35,930 bases of DNA from Flavobacteriaceae bacterium (GCA_024638225.1 JAHEKR010000004.1:1-35930), one strand, 5' to 3'; shown: positions 14,936-24,247, counted from the stretch's first letter. Numbers and translations are program-made. Notes: generated from the letters alone by a model not told the origin.

Positions 14936-16348
14936 ATGATTCGTATAGGAGTATCGATTTGTTTTATTCTTTTTGCTTTTTCATGCAAAACATTAGATGT
15001 AAGAACAAAGCCCAAGCCGAATATTATTTTAATTCTTGTCGACGACCAAGGATGGTCTGGAACTTCTGTCCAGATGTCTGATGCTATTTCTAACTCTAAA
15101 AGCAAATTTATTGAAACACCAAACTTGGAGCGTCTCGCCAGTTCAGGGATGCGGTTCTCCAGGGGATATGCCGCAGCTCCAGTTTGCTCTCCTTCACGAT
15201 ACAGTATACAATTTGGCCAAAGCCCTGCGAAGCTTAATATGATTCGCGTGGCCATGAGTACAAATCACATCAATCACAAAACCGACTTTACCCTTCCTAA
15301 AATGATAAAAGCTGCTGATAGCACCTACACCACAGCACATTTTGGTAAATGGGGTATTGATGCAGATCCAGATTTTATTGGGTATGATATTGATGATGGA
15401 AATAACAGAAATAAGGATGGTTTTTTTGTAACCGACAAAACCCAATGGAAAGTAAAGCATGACGAAGACCCAAAAAAAATATTTAGCTTAACGAATAAAG
15501 CTACCAAGTTTATTGAAGAACAGCTTAACTCCAACAACCCTTTTTTCTTACAACTGTCTCATTTTGCAGTGCACACCAACATCATGGCTAAAAGGGAGAC
15601 TGTAAACAAATACGAAAATAAGGAAAAGATAAAGTATTATGATGATGCTGGTTTTGCAGCCATGAGTGAAAATCTTGACGAAAGTCTAGGTTTAATTTTG
15701 GATAAATTGATTGAACTTAGGGCTTTGGATAATACCTACATTATTTACACATCGGACAATGGCTCAATCCCGAGTATTCCAGCAAGACCAAGATATAAAG
15801 AGAGCATGAATGCACCATTGAGTAGAGGCAAATGGGATGCTATGGAGGGTGGAATACGAGTGCCATTTATTGTTTCTGGCCCCAATATCAGAGCTGGAAG
15901 CGAAAGTTCAGTTCCTGTAATTGGATATGATATCTTACCTACTGTTATTGATTTGATCAACCCAAAATTTAAGCTTCATAGTAGTTTTGAGGGCGGTAGC
16001 TTCAGAGATATTTTATTTTCATCAGGCGAGGGTAGCGTTAGCCGACCATTTGATGGATTCATTTTTCATGTGCCTTATGCCAATCGTATTGCGATTAACC
16101 GCGCACACTCTGCGCTCATTCGTGGTCGTTACAAGTTGATTAAATTCAGAAACAATGACGAACTTCTCATGTTTGATTTAGATCAAGATTTTCATGAACA
16201 GAACAATCTATCTAAAGAGCTAAAGGAGCTAACGTCTGAGCTAGAGACCTCATTAGATAATTACCTTAAAGATGTAAAAGCGGTGAAATGGAAAAAGGGT
16301 ATTGGTTGGAAAAAAGGAACTATTGAATCTATCAATTCGTTTCATTAA
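14936..16348 (+). CDS. lipoprotein S1 family sulfatase
   Basis: A sulfatase of about 470 residues. The ATG at 14936 is preferred over a TTG at 14891 because it begins a compact lipoprotein signal peptide, MIRIGVSICFILFAFSC, with the acylated Cys at 17. This makes it the only sulfatase here likely to be membrane-anchored. Counting from that start, the metal pair is D36-D37 (VDDQGWSGT) and the formylglycine motif is CSPSR (C84). The motif is followed by YSIQFGQ instead of the usual LTG block. TAHFGKWGIDA and YTSDNGSIP are present, as is the GGIRVPF block. The gene ends 21 bases before the converging galE gene and closes the polysaccharide locus. Whether the lipoprotein faces the periplasm or the cell surface cannot be told; no clear surface-export signal of acidic residues follows the Cys. 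Confidence 0.87.
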   Translation: MIRIGVSICFILFAFSCKTLDVRTKPKPNIILILVDDQGWSGTSVQMSDAISNSKSKFIETPNLERLASSGMRFSRGYAAAPVCSPSRYSIQFGQSPAKLNMIRVAMSTNHINHKTDFTLPKMIKAADSTYTTAHFGKWGIDADPDFIGYDIDDGNNRNKDGFFVTDKTQWKVKHDEDPKKIFSLTNKATKFIEEQLNSNNPFFLQLSHFAVHTNIMAKRETVNKYENKEKIKYYDDAGFAAMSENLDESLGLILDKLIELRALDNTYIIYTSDNGSIPSIPARPRYKESMNAPLSRGKWDAMEGGIRVPFIVSGPNIRAGSESSVPVIGYDILPTVIDLINPKFKLHSSFEGGSFRDILFSSGEGSVSRPFDGFIFHVPYANRIAINRAHSALIRGRYKLIKFRNNDELLMFDLDQDFHEQNNLSKELKELTSELETSLDNYLKDVKAVKWKKGIGWKKGTIESINSFH

Positions 16349-16369
16349 TATTTTAATTAAAAAAAGAGC

Positions 16370-17383
16370 TCAATTTCTAACTTTCTGTTCCCAATTCCAT
16401 GCAGAAGCCACAGCTTCATCCAAGCTTCGACTAGTTTTCCAACCCAGTACTTCTCTTGCTTTGGTGGTATCTGCATAGGCTGCAACCACATCACCTGCGC
16501 GTCTAGGTCCTAGCTCATAGTTTAGTTTTAGTCCACTGACACGCTCAAAGCTTTTTACGACTTCAAGTACGCTACTTCCTTTGCCAGTACCCAAATTAAA
16601 CACCTCATAAGCATCATTTGCTTTACCGTCCAAAATGCGCTCTAGAGCAACAATATGTGCTTCTGCCAAATCGACCACATGAATGTAATCACGCACATTT
16701 GTACCGTCAACAGTAGGGTAGTCGTTTCCAAAAACAGTGAGTTTTGGATACAGACCAGCAGCGGTTTGTGTGATAAACGGAACTAAGTTTTGTGGTCGTC
16801 CGATAGGTAATTCACCTATGGCAATTGACGGGTGTGCCCCAATCGGATTGAAATAACGCAACGCAATTGCCTTAAATGAAGCATTAGCACGAGTTGCATC
16901 CAAAATAATTTCCTCACCAATTTGCTTGGTGTTTCCATAGGGAGATGTAGCGGGTTTAATAGGCGCATCTTCAGAAATAGGTAAGGCGTCAGCTTCTCCA
17001 TAAACCGTACATGAAGAACTAAAAATAAAGGGGATAGATTTGTTGGATTGTGCTATTTCGCTTAATAAATTCAGTAAAGAACCGAGATTATTTTGGTAAT
17101 AAGCGATGGGCTTTTCAACACTTTCGCCAACAGCTTTATAGGCAGCGAAATGGATAATTCCATCAATAGTATATGACTTAAAAAGATGTTCAATACCCTG
17201 ACGGTCTTGGAGGTCTAGTTTTTCAAATACAGGACGAATACCACTTGCAGTTTCTATTCCATCCAAAACGTCTACAGTGCTATTTGAGAGGTCATCAACA
17301 ACAAGAACATCATAGCCTTTTTCTAGAAGCGACACTACTGTGTGCGAGCCAATATATCCCAATCCTCCAGTAACTAATATCAT
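16370..17383 (-). CDS. galE: UDP-glucose 4-epimerase
   Basis: A 337-residue extended short-chain dehydrogenase that interconverts UDP-glucose and UDP-galactose in the cytoplasm using tightly bound NAD. The N-terminal nucleotide-binding motif is GGLGYIGSH (6-14). The catalytic SSSCTVYGE gives Ser124, and YGNTK gives Tyr149 and Lys153. FGNDYPTVDGTNVRDYIHVVDLAEAH and the C-terminal GWKTSRSLDEAV are characteristic of GalE. Length is normal. It converges with the last sulfatase gene and marks the edge of the housekeeping region. It may be incidental to the polysaccharide locus or feed sugars into nucleotide-sugar pools. A TACTTTTG box 17 bases upstream suggests its own promoter. Confidence 0.95.
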   Translation of the reverse strand: MILVTGGLGYIGSHTVVSLLEKGYDVLVVDDLSNSTVDVLDGIETASGIRPVFEKLDLQDRQGIEHLFKSYTIDGIIHFAAYKAVGESVEKPIAYYQNNLGSLLNLLSEIAQSNKSIPFIFSSSCTVYGEADALPISEDAPIKPATSPYGNTKQIGEEIILDATRANASFKAIALRYFNPIGAHPSIAIGELPIGRPQNLVPFITQTAAGLYPKLTVFGNDYPTVDGTNVRDYIHVVDLAEAHIVALERILDGKANDAYEVFNLGTGKGSSVLEVVKSFERVSGLKLNYELGPRRAGDVVAAYADTTKAREVLGWKTSRSLDEAVASAWNWEQKVRN

Positions 17384-17400
17384 AATGATAAGTTCAGCTA

Positions 17401-17408
17401 CAAAAGTA
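17401..17408 (-). promoter_or_regulatory. galE -7 promoter box
   Basis: On the minus strand this reads TACTTTTG, a full match to the Bacteroidota -7 consensus TAnnTTTG, 17 bases before the galE ATG. No clear TTG -33 element is seen. Confidence 0.4.
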
Positions 17409-17419
17409 GGGATTTATGT

Positions 17420-19183
17420 TTAGGACTGACTGGCAGTATTTATCCAATTGTTGATTTTATTTTCCAACAACGCAAGTGGAATACAGCCCGACTCCAAGAC
17501 AATACGGTGAAAAGCGCGTATGTCAAAAGCATCGCCTAGTTTTTGCTCTGCCATGGCACGCAGCTCTCTTAGCTTAAGCTGCCCAATTTTGTAGGACAAT
17601 GCTTGCCCAGGATTTGCCATATAGCGTTCTATTTCAGAGACTATGGCGTATTCCGGTTCGGCCTCATTTGCCAAAGAAAATGCAATGGCTTGTTCGCGTG
17701 TCCATCCTTTGGTGTGAATTCCAGTGTCGACAACCAATCGGATGGCACGGTGCATTTCAGCACTAAGCATTCCAAAGTATTGATAAGGGTCATCATAAAG
17801 ACCTAATTCCTTACCCAAAGATTCGCAATACAACGCCCAACCTTCTCCATAGGCACTGTACCACAGTGTTTTTCTAAAATCGGGAAGCGCAGTGTTTTCC
17901 TGTTGTAGTGAAATTTGAAAGTGATGTCCTGGAATGGCTTCATGTAAAAACAAATCCTCATCGGAGAAAATATTGTATTCTTTCACATTCGGAATAGGCA
18001 CATAAAATACGCCAGGACGGGTTCCGTCTAACGAACCTGGATTGTAATGTGCCGCGGCTGACTTCTCACGAAAGGCCTCAACTCGTCTAACTTCAAAAGG
18101 AGTTTTGGGTTGTAGTTCGAAAAGCATATCCACCTTTGCTTTCATTTTATCGTGAATCGCATTAAAGTTATCAATTACTTGCTGCGGATCGTCAAAGGGC
18201 ATCAATGCAGCACGGGTGCGCACATGCTCAAAAAAGGCATTTAAATCGCCTGTAAAGCCTACTTTTTCTTTGACACCTTCCATTTCGCTGCGTAATCGGG
18301 CTACTTCAGACAACCCAAGCTCGTGGATTTCGTCAGCTGTCATAGCTGTTGTGGTGTATAGACGAATGGCGTAATCGTAATATTCCTTACCAAAAGAGTA
18401 GGCACCAAATCCGCTACTGTTTCGACCAGCTGCCAAATAGGTGCTGTCCATAAATGTTGCGAGATCTTGATAAGCTGGAATGACCTTATTCTTTACCTTG
18501 TCAGCAAAAGACGCAGTAAGTCTTTTTTTGTCCTTTTCAGAAAAGCTTTCAGGAAAATTTTTCGCTGGATTGTAGAAGATGTTTTTTTCTAAATCGGGTT
18601 CGGTAATGGCTTCCAACTGGGGAACTACTTTGCGAATTAATGACTTAGGAAGTACAACACCCTGTTCGATTCCTTCTTCCATTCTGCTTTTGGCACTTTT
18701 GAGCCAAACTACATAGTCATCCAATCTTGACAACCAGTTTTCGTAATCCTTAACCGTATTAAAGGGCTGTGCACCAGCACCAGAAGCCATCTGACCAATG
18801 GTCAATTGTAAAGTCCACATCTGGTCTATGGGAAGCAATTCACTCGGAAACTCCATTCCCATCAAGCTGGTCTCACATTCCCAGCGCAATACCTCTGCAC
18901 TGAGTTTATCAGCTTCGTCTAACTGCTCTTTATCAATTGCATTTAGGTTATCTAATGTTTGCGTATAAAATGCTTTTTGGTCCATGATGAATTCATCAGA
19001 CAAAAAGTTGGGCAAATAATCATTGTATCGTGCATCTCCTTGACTGGTCGCACTTATTGGATACATCTTTAGATTTTCCTCGTGATATGTATTCATCAGT
19101 TCATTCAACTGATCTGATGCTGATTTTTGTGTACAGCCAATGGCCAGCAGAGCAATAAGTAATAAGTGGGTTATTTTGTTCAT
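17420..19183 (-). CDS. DUF885 family lipoprotein, putative metallopeptidase
   Basis: A 587-residue lipoprotein. The signal peptide MNKITHLLLIALLAIGC has a clear lipobox (LAIGC, Cys17). The rest matches the DUF885 family, with its hallmark FLHEAIPGHHFQ (His414-Glu415, His420-His421), an HExxH-like zinc site, and WALYCESLGKELGLY further on. Members of this family are thought to be secreted peptidases or carboxypeptidases; the substrate is unknown. The start lies 3 bases after the stop of the M48 peptidase gene, so the two are co-transcribed and may both act in envelope protein turnover. That shared role is inferred from the pairing only. Confidence 0.88.
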   Translation of the reverse strand: MNKITHLLLIALLAIGCTQKSASDQLNELMNTYHEENLKMYPISATSQGDARYNDYLPNFLSDEFIMDQKAFYTQTLDNLNAIDKEQLDEADKLSAEVLRWECETSLMGMEFPSELLPIDQMWTLQLTIGQMASGAGAQPFNTVKDYENWLSRLDDYVVWLKSAKSRMEEGIEQGVVLPKSLIRKVVPQLEAITEPDLEKNIFYNPAKNFPESFSEKDKKRLTASFADKVKNKVIPAYQDLATFMDSTYLAAGRNSSGFGAYSFGKEYYDYAIRLYTTTAMTADEIHELGLSEVARLRSEMEGVKEKVGFTGDLNAFFEHVRTRAALMPFDDPQQVIDNFNAIHDKMKAKVDMLFELQPKTPFEVRRVEAFREKSAAAHYNPGSLDGTRPGVFYVPIPNVKEYNIFSDEDLFLHEAIPGHHFQISLQQENTALPDFRKTLWYSAYGEGWALYCESLGKELGLYDDPYQYFGMLSAEMHRAIRLVVDTGIHTKGWTREQAIAFSLANEAEPEYAIVSEIERYMANPGQALSYKIGQLKLRELRAMAEQKLGDAFDIRAFHRIVLESGCIPLALLENKINNWINTASQS

Positions 19184-19186
19184 TGT

Positions 19187-20005
19187 CTATTTTTTTTGCG
19201 TTAGTTTGATTTCATCAGCTATTGCCTTTGCCTGTGGAATCCACTCTTGCAAGTTAGCGATTCTTCGTTCTTCGCTGGGATGACTAATTAAAAACTCGGG
19301 TACGCCTCCTTTGGATTGTGCTTTCATTCGTTCCCACAGCTTTGGCGCTTCTTCTGGATTATATCCGGCAAGTGTCATGAGCGTCAAGCCAATTTTATCG
19401 GCTTCTGTTTCGTGTTTTCTGCTAAAGGGGAGCATACCGCCTACTGTAGTGCCAATTCCATAGGCCATCATTATTTGCTGTCGTTTTCGTTCATCCTCTT
19501 TTTTTGTTGCTTGCGCAGTGACCAGGCCTCCAGCTTGTTGTACAATACCTAAACTCATGCGTTGTGCCCCGTGGTCGGCAAGTGCATGCGCTACCTCATG
19601 CCCCATAATGGCGGCAATTCCATCTGGATTTTTGGCTACAGGCATAATTCCTGTGTAAAACACTATTTTACCTCCTGGCATACACCAAGCATTCACTTGT
19701 TCGCTCTTTACCAAATTGTATTCCCAAGCATAATTATCCAAACCATTTGGTGTTCCCAAATAAGCGTAATAAAGTGCAGCAGCATTTGCGATATCGTTTC
19801 CAATTCGGGCAACTGCGCTAGCATCCTTGGTTCCTGTAACAACCTCGTGCTCATCTAAAAATGAGCGGTACTGTTGAAAAGAAGTTGGGAAAAGCGACTG
19901 ATTGTCACCAAAAAAATTGAGTGTTTTTTTGCCCGTAATTACATTGGTTTTACAGCCAAAAAACAAAAAGAGAAGAACAAAAATGGATAAAAATTGGGTT
20001 TTCAT
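19187..20005 (-). CDS. M48 family metalloprotease, lipoprotein
   Basis: A 272-residue zinc protease of the Ste24/LoiP-like M48 family, acting in the periplasm. The ATG at 20005 gives MKTQFLSIFVLLFLFFGC with a lipobox Cys18; a TTG at 20023 would add six residues and is less likely. The active site is GHEVAHALADHGAQR (His136, Glu137, His140), and the third zinc ligand lies in KHETEADKIGL. VNAWCMPGGKIVFYTG is also typical of the family. Relatives trim or degrade misassembled outer-membrane proteins, which is a reasonable role here. It forms an operon with the DUF885 gene downstream. A near-consensus TACTTTTA lies at 20024-20031 on the same strand. Confidence 0.92.
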   Translation of the reverse strand: MKTQFLSIFVLLFLFFGCKTNVITGKKTLNFFGDNQSLFPTSFQQYRSFLDEHEVVTGTKDASAVARIGNDIANAAALYYAYLGTPNGLDNYAWEYNLVKSEQVNAWCMPGGKIVFYTGIMPVAKNPDGIAAIMGHEVAHALADHGAQRMSLGIVQQAGGLVTAQATKKEDERKRQQIMMAYGIGTTVGGMLPFSRKHETEADKIGLTLMTLAGYNPEEAPKLWERMKAQSKGGVPEFLISHPSEERRIANLQEWIPQAKAIADEIKLTQKK

Positions 20006-20046
20006 ACTAAAGATTTGACCCAATAAAAGTATAAAATTTAATTTAT

Positions 20047-20709
20047 TTAGCCATTGACTAACTCCTGGAGTCCTTGAATTGTTTCTTTGGGACTTTGAGA
20101 AGAAAAAACAAAACTTCCAGCTACCAAAACGTTCGCCCCTGCCAAAACGAGTTGTGCTGCATTTTCTGAGGTTACTCCTCCGTCAATTTCAATCAAAACA
20201 TTTGCGTTGTGTTGTTGGATGAGCTTGGTGAGTTGCCGTACCTTTTCGTAAGTATTTTCGATAAACTTCTGTCCTCCAAATCCTGGATTTACACTCATCA
20301 CACAAACCAAATCCAATTCAGAAATGATGTCTTCGAGCACAGCTACGGGTGTATGTGGGTTGAGCGCAACTCCTGCCTTCATTCCAGCTGCCTTTATGGC
20401 TTGAATTGTTCGGTGTAAGTGCGTACATGCTTCTGCATGAACGCTTAGGATATCTGCTCCTAAATCAGCAAAAGTTTGGATGTAGCGATCTGGTTCAACA
20501 ATCATCAAATGTACATCCAAGGGTTTTTTGGTATGGCGCGCCATTGCCTTAATGACAGGCATTCCAAAGGAAATATTGGGAACAAAAACACCATCCATAA
20601 CATCCAAATGGAACCAATCTGCTTGACTGTCATTAACCATCTGAATATCGCGCTCCAGATTGGCAAAATCTGAGGCCAACATCGACGGTGCAATTTTAAC
20701 TTTAGCCAC
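20047..20709 (-). CDS. rpe: ribulose-phosphate 3-epimerase
   Basis: A 220-residue TIM-barrel enzyme of the pentose phosphate pathway that interconverts ribulose-5-phosphate and xylulose-5-phosphate. IAPSMLASDFANL at the N-terminus, HLDVMDGVFVPNISFG (metal-binding His and Asp), LDVHLMIVEPD, MSVNPGFGGQKF and EIDGGV are all in place. The start codon is GTG, read from the 20707-20709 complement, and it shares one base with the TAG stop of rpoD. Translation is therefore probably coupled to rpoD. Also relevant to xylose use if the neighbouring polysaccharide is xylan, but rpe is a core gene, so no link is claimed. Confidence 0.96.
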   Translation of the reverse strand: MAKVKIAPSMLASDFANLERDIQMVNDSQADWFHLDVMDGVFVPNISFGMPVIKAMARHTKKPLDVHLMIVEPDRYIQTFADLGADILSVHAEACTHLHRTIQAIKAAGMKAGVALNPHTPVAVLEDIISELDLVCVMSVNPGFGGQKFIENTYEKVRQLTKLIQQHNANVLIEIDGGVTSENAAQLVLAGANVLVAGSFVFSSQSPKETIQGLQELVNG

Positions 20710-21572
20710 TATCCTAAATATGTTTTTAGAATTTTACTTCTTGAGGTATGCTTGAGCCTACGAATGGCTTTCTCCTTAATTTGACGTACACGCTCGCGAG
20801 TCAAATCAAAAGTTTCCCCAATTTCTTCAAGGGTCATCGGGTGTTGATTTCCAAGACCAAAATACAAACGGACTACATCTGCTTCCCGTGGGGTGAGCGT
20901 TTCAAGTGCACGCTCAATTTCGGTACGCAACGATTCATGCATTAACTCCTTATCTGGATTCGGAGATTCTCCACTACGTAAAACATCGTATAAATTCGAA
21001 TCCTCACCTTCAACAAGAGGTGCATCCATCGATACGTGACGCCCCGAGTTTTTCATCGACTCTTTCACATCCGAAATAGTCATATCGAGTTCTTTTGCAA
21101 TTTCTTCTGCAGACGGGACACGTTCGTGTGCTTGCTCCAAAAAGGCATAGGTTTTGTTAATCTTATTGATCGAACCAATTTTGTTCAAAGGCAAACGTAC
21201 AATTCTCGATTGCTCAGCAAGTGCTTGCAAAATCGATTGCCTGATCCACCATACGGCATAGGAGATAAATTTAAATCCTCGCGTTTCGTCAAAACGCTTG
21301 GCTGCTTTGATAAGCCCCAAGTTTCCTTCATTGATAAGGTCGGGAAGTGTAAGCCCTTGATTTTGATATTGTTTGGCAACAGAAACTACAAAACGAAGAT
21401 TCGCTTTTGTAAGTTTTTCCAAAGCAATTTGATCACCTGCTTTGATACGTTGCGCCAATTCAACCTCCATTTCGGCGGTGATTAAGTCAACTTTTCCTAT
21501 TTCTTGAAGATATTTATCTAGTGAAGCAGTCTCCCTATTGGTGACCTGCTTGGTGATTTTTAACTGTCTCAT
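20709..21572 (-). CDS. rpoD: RNA polymerase primary sigma factor
   Basis: The 287-residue primary sigma factor in the short form typical of Bacteroidota, without the acidic region 1.1. Region 1.2 (about 14-45) is followed by region 2, with [37 protein letters not shown], which includes the -10 recognition and melting residues. Region 3 contains [16 protein letters not shown], and region 4 carries the helix-turn-helix [30 protein letters not shown] near the C-terminus. It directs transcription from TAnnTTTG-type promoters, such as those seen repeatedly in this window. It overlaps rpe by one base. It follows the pnp terminator, so it needs its own promoter in 21573-21640, where I see no clean consensus. 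Confidence 0.97.
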   Translation of the reverse strand: MRQLKITKQVTNRETASLDKYLQEIGKVDLITAEMEVELAQRIKAGDQIALEKLTKANLRFVVSVAKQYQNQGLTLPDLINEGNLGLIKAAKRFDETRGFKFISYAVWWIRQSILQALAEQSRIVRLPLNKIGSINKINKTYAFLEQAHERVPSAEEIAKELDMTISDVKESMKNSGRHVSMDAPLVEGEDSNLYDVLRSGESPNPDKELMHESLRTEIERALETLTPREADVVRLYFGLGNQHPMTLEEIGETFDLTRERVRQIKEKAIRRLKHTSRSKILKTYLG

Positions 21573-21641
21573 TGCTTTGAACTATGCTTGTGCTATTTGT
21601 TATACGCAATGTGATTGCTAAAGGTTACAAAAAGAGCAAAA

Positions 21642-21672
21642 AAAATCCGCCTCGTTTATGTTGGCGGATTTT
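21642..21672 (-). terminator. intrinsic terminator of the rpsO-pnp transcript
   Basis: Read on the minus strand, AAAATCCGCC (complement 21663-21672) pairs with GGCGGATTTT (complement 21642-21651): ten perfect pairs around an 11-base loop. A run of T then follows (complement of the A-tract at 21638-21645). It lies about 20 bases after the pnp stop and separates pnp from rpoD. Confidence 0.9.
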
Positions 21673-21690
21673 ATGTTTATTCGAAACGAA

Positions 21691-23889
21691 TTAATCTCGT
21701 CTTGGCTTTCTATTTCGATCGCCACCTTTGCGACGGTCACCAGAGGGACGCGGCTTACGCTCGACGTATCCTTCGGGTTTTTCTAAAAGAGCCTTTCTAG
21801 AAACCTTTTCTTTTCTTGTTCGCGAATCTACACCAAAGTATTTTACATCAAACACATCACCCATGTTTACAACATCGGTCACATTTTCTGTGCGCTCCCA
21901 TGCAAGTTCGCTTACGTGCAGCAACACTTCGTTTCCTGGTGCATCTGTGTACTCAACTACAGCGCCAAAATCAAGTACTTTGATGACTTGAACTTCGTAA
22001 GTCTCGCCGACTTCAGGCTTAAAGGTAAGGGCTTCTATACGCGCAAGTACACGATCTATTCCCTCTGGACCCGTACCCAGAATTTCGACTATACCCTCTT
22101 CTGTTACCGGATCTTCATTGATAACAATAGTGGTCTGTGTTTCCTTCTGAAGCTCTTGTATAACTTTACCTCCAGGACCTATAAGCGCTCCGATAAACTC
22201 ATTCGGGATGGTACGCATGACCATTTTGGGCGCATGCTCTTTTACGTCTTCTGCAGGAGCACTAATTGTTTCATTTAGCTTCTCTAAGATATGCATACGT
22301 CCATCACGTGCTTGCTTAAGTGCCTGAATCAAAATATCATAGGGAAGTCCTTTGATTTTGATATCCATCTGACAAGCCGTAATTCCGTGTGCTGTCCCAG
22401 TAACTTTAAAGTCCATATCCCCCAAGTGATCTTCATCACCCAAGATATCTGAAAGTACAGCAAAACGCTTTCCATCTGAGATAAGTCCCATGGCAATACC
22501 CGAAACTGGATTTGAAATTTGCACACCAGCATCCATCAAGGCCATGGTACCGGCACAAACCGTAGCCATAGATGATGAGCCGTTGGACTCCAGTACTTCG
22601 GAGACTACACGTACCGTGTAGGGACAATCGTCTGGCATCACTTTCTTAAGTGCGCGTTGCGCTAAGTTCCCGTGACCTACTTCTCTACGTGATGTTCCAC
22701 GCAAAGGACGTGCTTCACCTGTACAAAAAGGAGGGAAGTTGTAGTGCAAGTAAAAATTCTCTTCTCCTTGGTCTGTGGGCAAATCAATGACATTTGCTTC
22801 TCTAGAAGTACCAAGCGTCACCGTAGCTAAGGCTTGGGTTTCTCCACGAGTAAATACAGATGACCCGTGGGTTGATGGCAAGTAGTCTACCTCACACCAA
22901 ATGGGTCTAATATCGGTCGTTTTTCGTCCATCTAGACGAACTCCCTCACTAAGAACCAATTCGCGAACGGCTTCTTTTTGCGCTTTGCTGAAGTATTTTC
23001 CAATCAAGGCGCCTTTTTCATCAAGTTCTTCTTCCGAAAAAGTAGCCAATAATGCATCTTTCACTTCACCGAAAGCCTCGCCACGTTCTTGCTTGGAGCT
23101 CCCAAGCTTGGCAATATCATAGCATTTTTGGTATGCAAATGCATGAACTTTTTGCTCTAGCGCTTCATCGCTATCTTCAGCTTCATAGGTTCGCGTTTCT
23201 TTTACACCAGCGGCTTTTGCCAACGCTACTTGTGCGGCAATTTGAACTTTGATGGCTTCATGACCAAAGCGAATGGCATCTGCCATGACTTCTTCTGAAA
23301 CTTCGTCAAACTCACCTTCAACCATGGTTACGGAGTCTTCGCTCGCACCAATCATGATATCAATATTGGATTCGCTTAGCTGCTCTTTACTTGGGTTAAC
23401 AATAAACCTTCCGTCAATTTGTCCAACACGGACTTCAGAAATAGGACATTCAAATGGAATATCGGAAAGCTGGATGACTGTAGAGGCCGCAAGACCTGCC
23501 AAGGCATCAGGCTTCACATTCTCGTCATGAGACATTAGCTGAATCATGAGTTGCGTTTCCGCGTGATAATCTTTTGGGAAAAGCGGGCGTAAGACTCGGT
23601 CAACCAAGCGCATGGTCAAAATCTCTTCGTTACTTGGTCGTGCTTCACGTTTAAAGAAGCCACCTGGAAAACGTCCAGCAGCGGCAAACTTTTCGCGGTA
23701 GTCTACCGTTAGGGGTAGAAAATCTACGTCGGACGCTTTGCGCGCCGACACAACAGTGGCTAATAGCATACAGTTTCCACTGCGTACTACAACTGAGCCG
23801 TCAGCTTGCTTGGCAAGCTTTCCTGTCTCTAGGGTAATGGTACGGCCATCGCCTAAATCAATAGTCGATGTATGTACATTGGGTATCAT
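21691..23889 (-). CDS. pnp: polyribonucleotide nucleotidyltransferase (PNPase)
   Basis: A 732-residue phosphorolytic 3'-5' exoribonuclease, a central RNA decay enzyme. Two RNase PH-like domains occupy about 10-145 ([14 protein letters not shown]) and 320-540, the latter containing [22 protein letters not shown] and [16 protein letters not shown]. An all-helical domain lies between them. A KH domain at about 555-615 contains [16 protein letters not shown], and an S1 domain at about 625-690 contains [25 protein letters not shown]. The C-terminus is a basic, Arg/Lys/Gly/Asp-rich tail (from about 705), probably for RNA or partner binding. It lies downstream of rpsO as in many bacteria. The 88-base gap contains a weak GTATCT/AGATAC inverted repeat (23910-23940) that might be a leader hairpin. 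Confidence 0.97.
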   Translation of the reverse strand: MIPNVHTSTIDLGDGRTITLETGKLAKQADGSVVVRSGNCMLLATVVSARKASDVDFLPLTVDYREKFAAAGRFPGGFFKREARPSNEEILTMRLVDRVLRPLFPKDYHAETQLMIQLMSHDENVKPDALAGLAASTVIQLSDIPFECPISEVRVGQIDGRFIVNPSKEQLSESNIDIMIGASEDSVTMVEGEFDEVSEEVMADAIRFGHEAIKVQIAAQVALAKAAGVKETRTYEAEDSDEALEQKVHAFAYQKCYDIAKLGSSKQERGEAFGEVKDALLATFSEEELDEKGALIGKYFSKAQKEAVRELVLSEGVRLDGRKTTDIRPIWCEVDYLPSTHGSSVFTRGETQALATVTLGTSREANVIDLPTDQGEENFYLHYNFPPFCTGEARPLRGTSRREVGHGNLAQRALKKVMPDDCPYTVRVVSEVLESNGSSSMATVCAGTMALMDAGVQISNPVSGIAMGLISDGKRFAVLSDILGDEDHLGDMDFKVTGTAHGITACQMDIKIKGLPYDILIQALKQARDGRMHILEKLNETISAPAEDVKEHAPKMVMRTIPNEFIGALIGPGGKVIQELQKETQTTIVINEDPVTEEGIVEILGTGPEGIDRVLARIEALTFKPEVGETYEVQVIKVLDFGAVVEYTDAPGNEVLLHVSELAWERTENVTDVVNMGDVFDVKYFGVDSRTRKEKVSRKALLEKPEGYVERKPRPSGDRRKGGDRNRKPRRD

Positions 23890-23977
23890 ACGTTTTTAAT
23901 TTAAAGTTAGTATCTGGTGTTGTGTTGTGGTCGTAGATACCAATGAAAAACCGAATGATGCGGATGCTTTTATGTGC

Positions 23978-24247
23978 TTACTTGCGTATACCGAGCTCTT
24001 TAATGAGTGAACGGTAACGTTCGATGTCTTTTGACTTTAAATAGTCCAGAAGACTTCTTCGTTTACCAACCATCATGACCAAAGACCGCTCTGTGTTGTA
24101 ATCTTTTTTATTACTCTTTAAGTGACCTGTTAGGTGGTTGATACGTTCTGTAAATAAAGCAATTTGACCTTCTGTGCTTCCGGTGTCTTTTTCAGAAGTA
24201 CCGTACTTTTTGAAGATCTCTGCTTTTGTTTCTTTAGTTATAGACAT
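23978..24247 (-). CDS. rpsO: 30S ribosomal protein S15
   Basis: The 89-residue S15 of the 30S subunit, which binds 16S rRNA at the platform. [28 protein letters not shown] and the strongly conserved [23 protein letters not shown] are diagnostic, and the length is standard. It is the first gene of an rpsO-pnp pair, a widely conserved order. It is preceded by a TATATTTG promoter box (24301-24308) and a perfect short hairpin (24280-24296) that would sit at the very 5' end of its transcript. Confidence 0.97.
   Translation of the reverse strand: MSITKETKAEIFKKYGTSEKDTGSTEGQIALFTERINHLTGHLKSNKKDYNTERSLVMMVGKRRSLLDYLKSKDIERYRSLIKELGIRK

Noticed and set aside
16349-16369. Possible bidirectional terminator between the last sulfatase and galE
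   Set aside because: The 21-base gap is AT-rich (TTAATT and an A-run) but contains no stem of useful length.
19562-19858. Open frame of 98 codons on the plus strand inside the M48 peptidase gene
   Set aside because: It is a shadow of the reverse-strand gene, which has an intact HExxH site and lipoprotein signal.
21036-21485. Open frame of 149 codons on the plus strand across rpoD
   Set aside because: It is antisense to the strongly conserved sigma factor gene, with Cys/Phe-rich composition typical of a reversed coding frame. No signal peptide, motif or promoter supports it.
23910-23940. Inverted repeat GTATCT...AGATAC in the rpsO-pnp gap
   Set aside because: Only six pairs around a 19-base loop, without a T-tract. 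It is too weak to list as a terminator or riboswitch, though it is mentioned with pnp.
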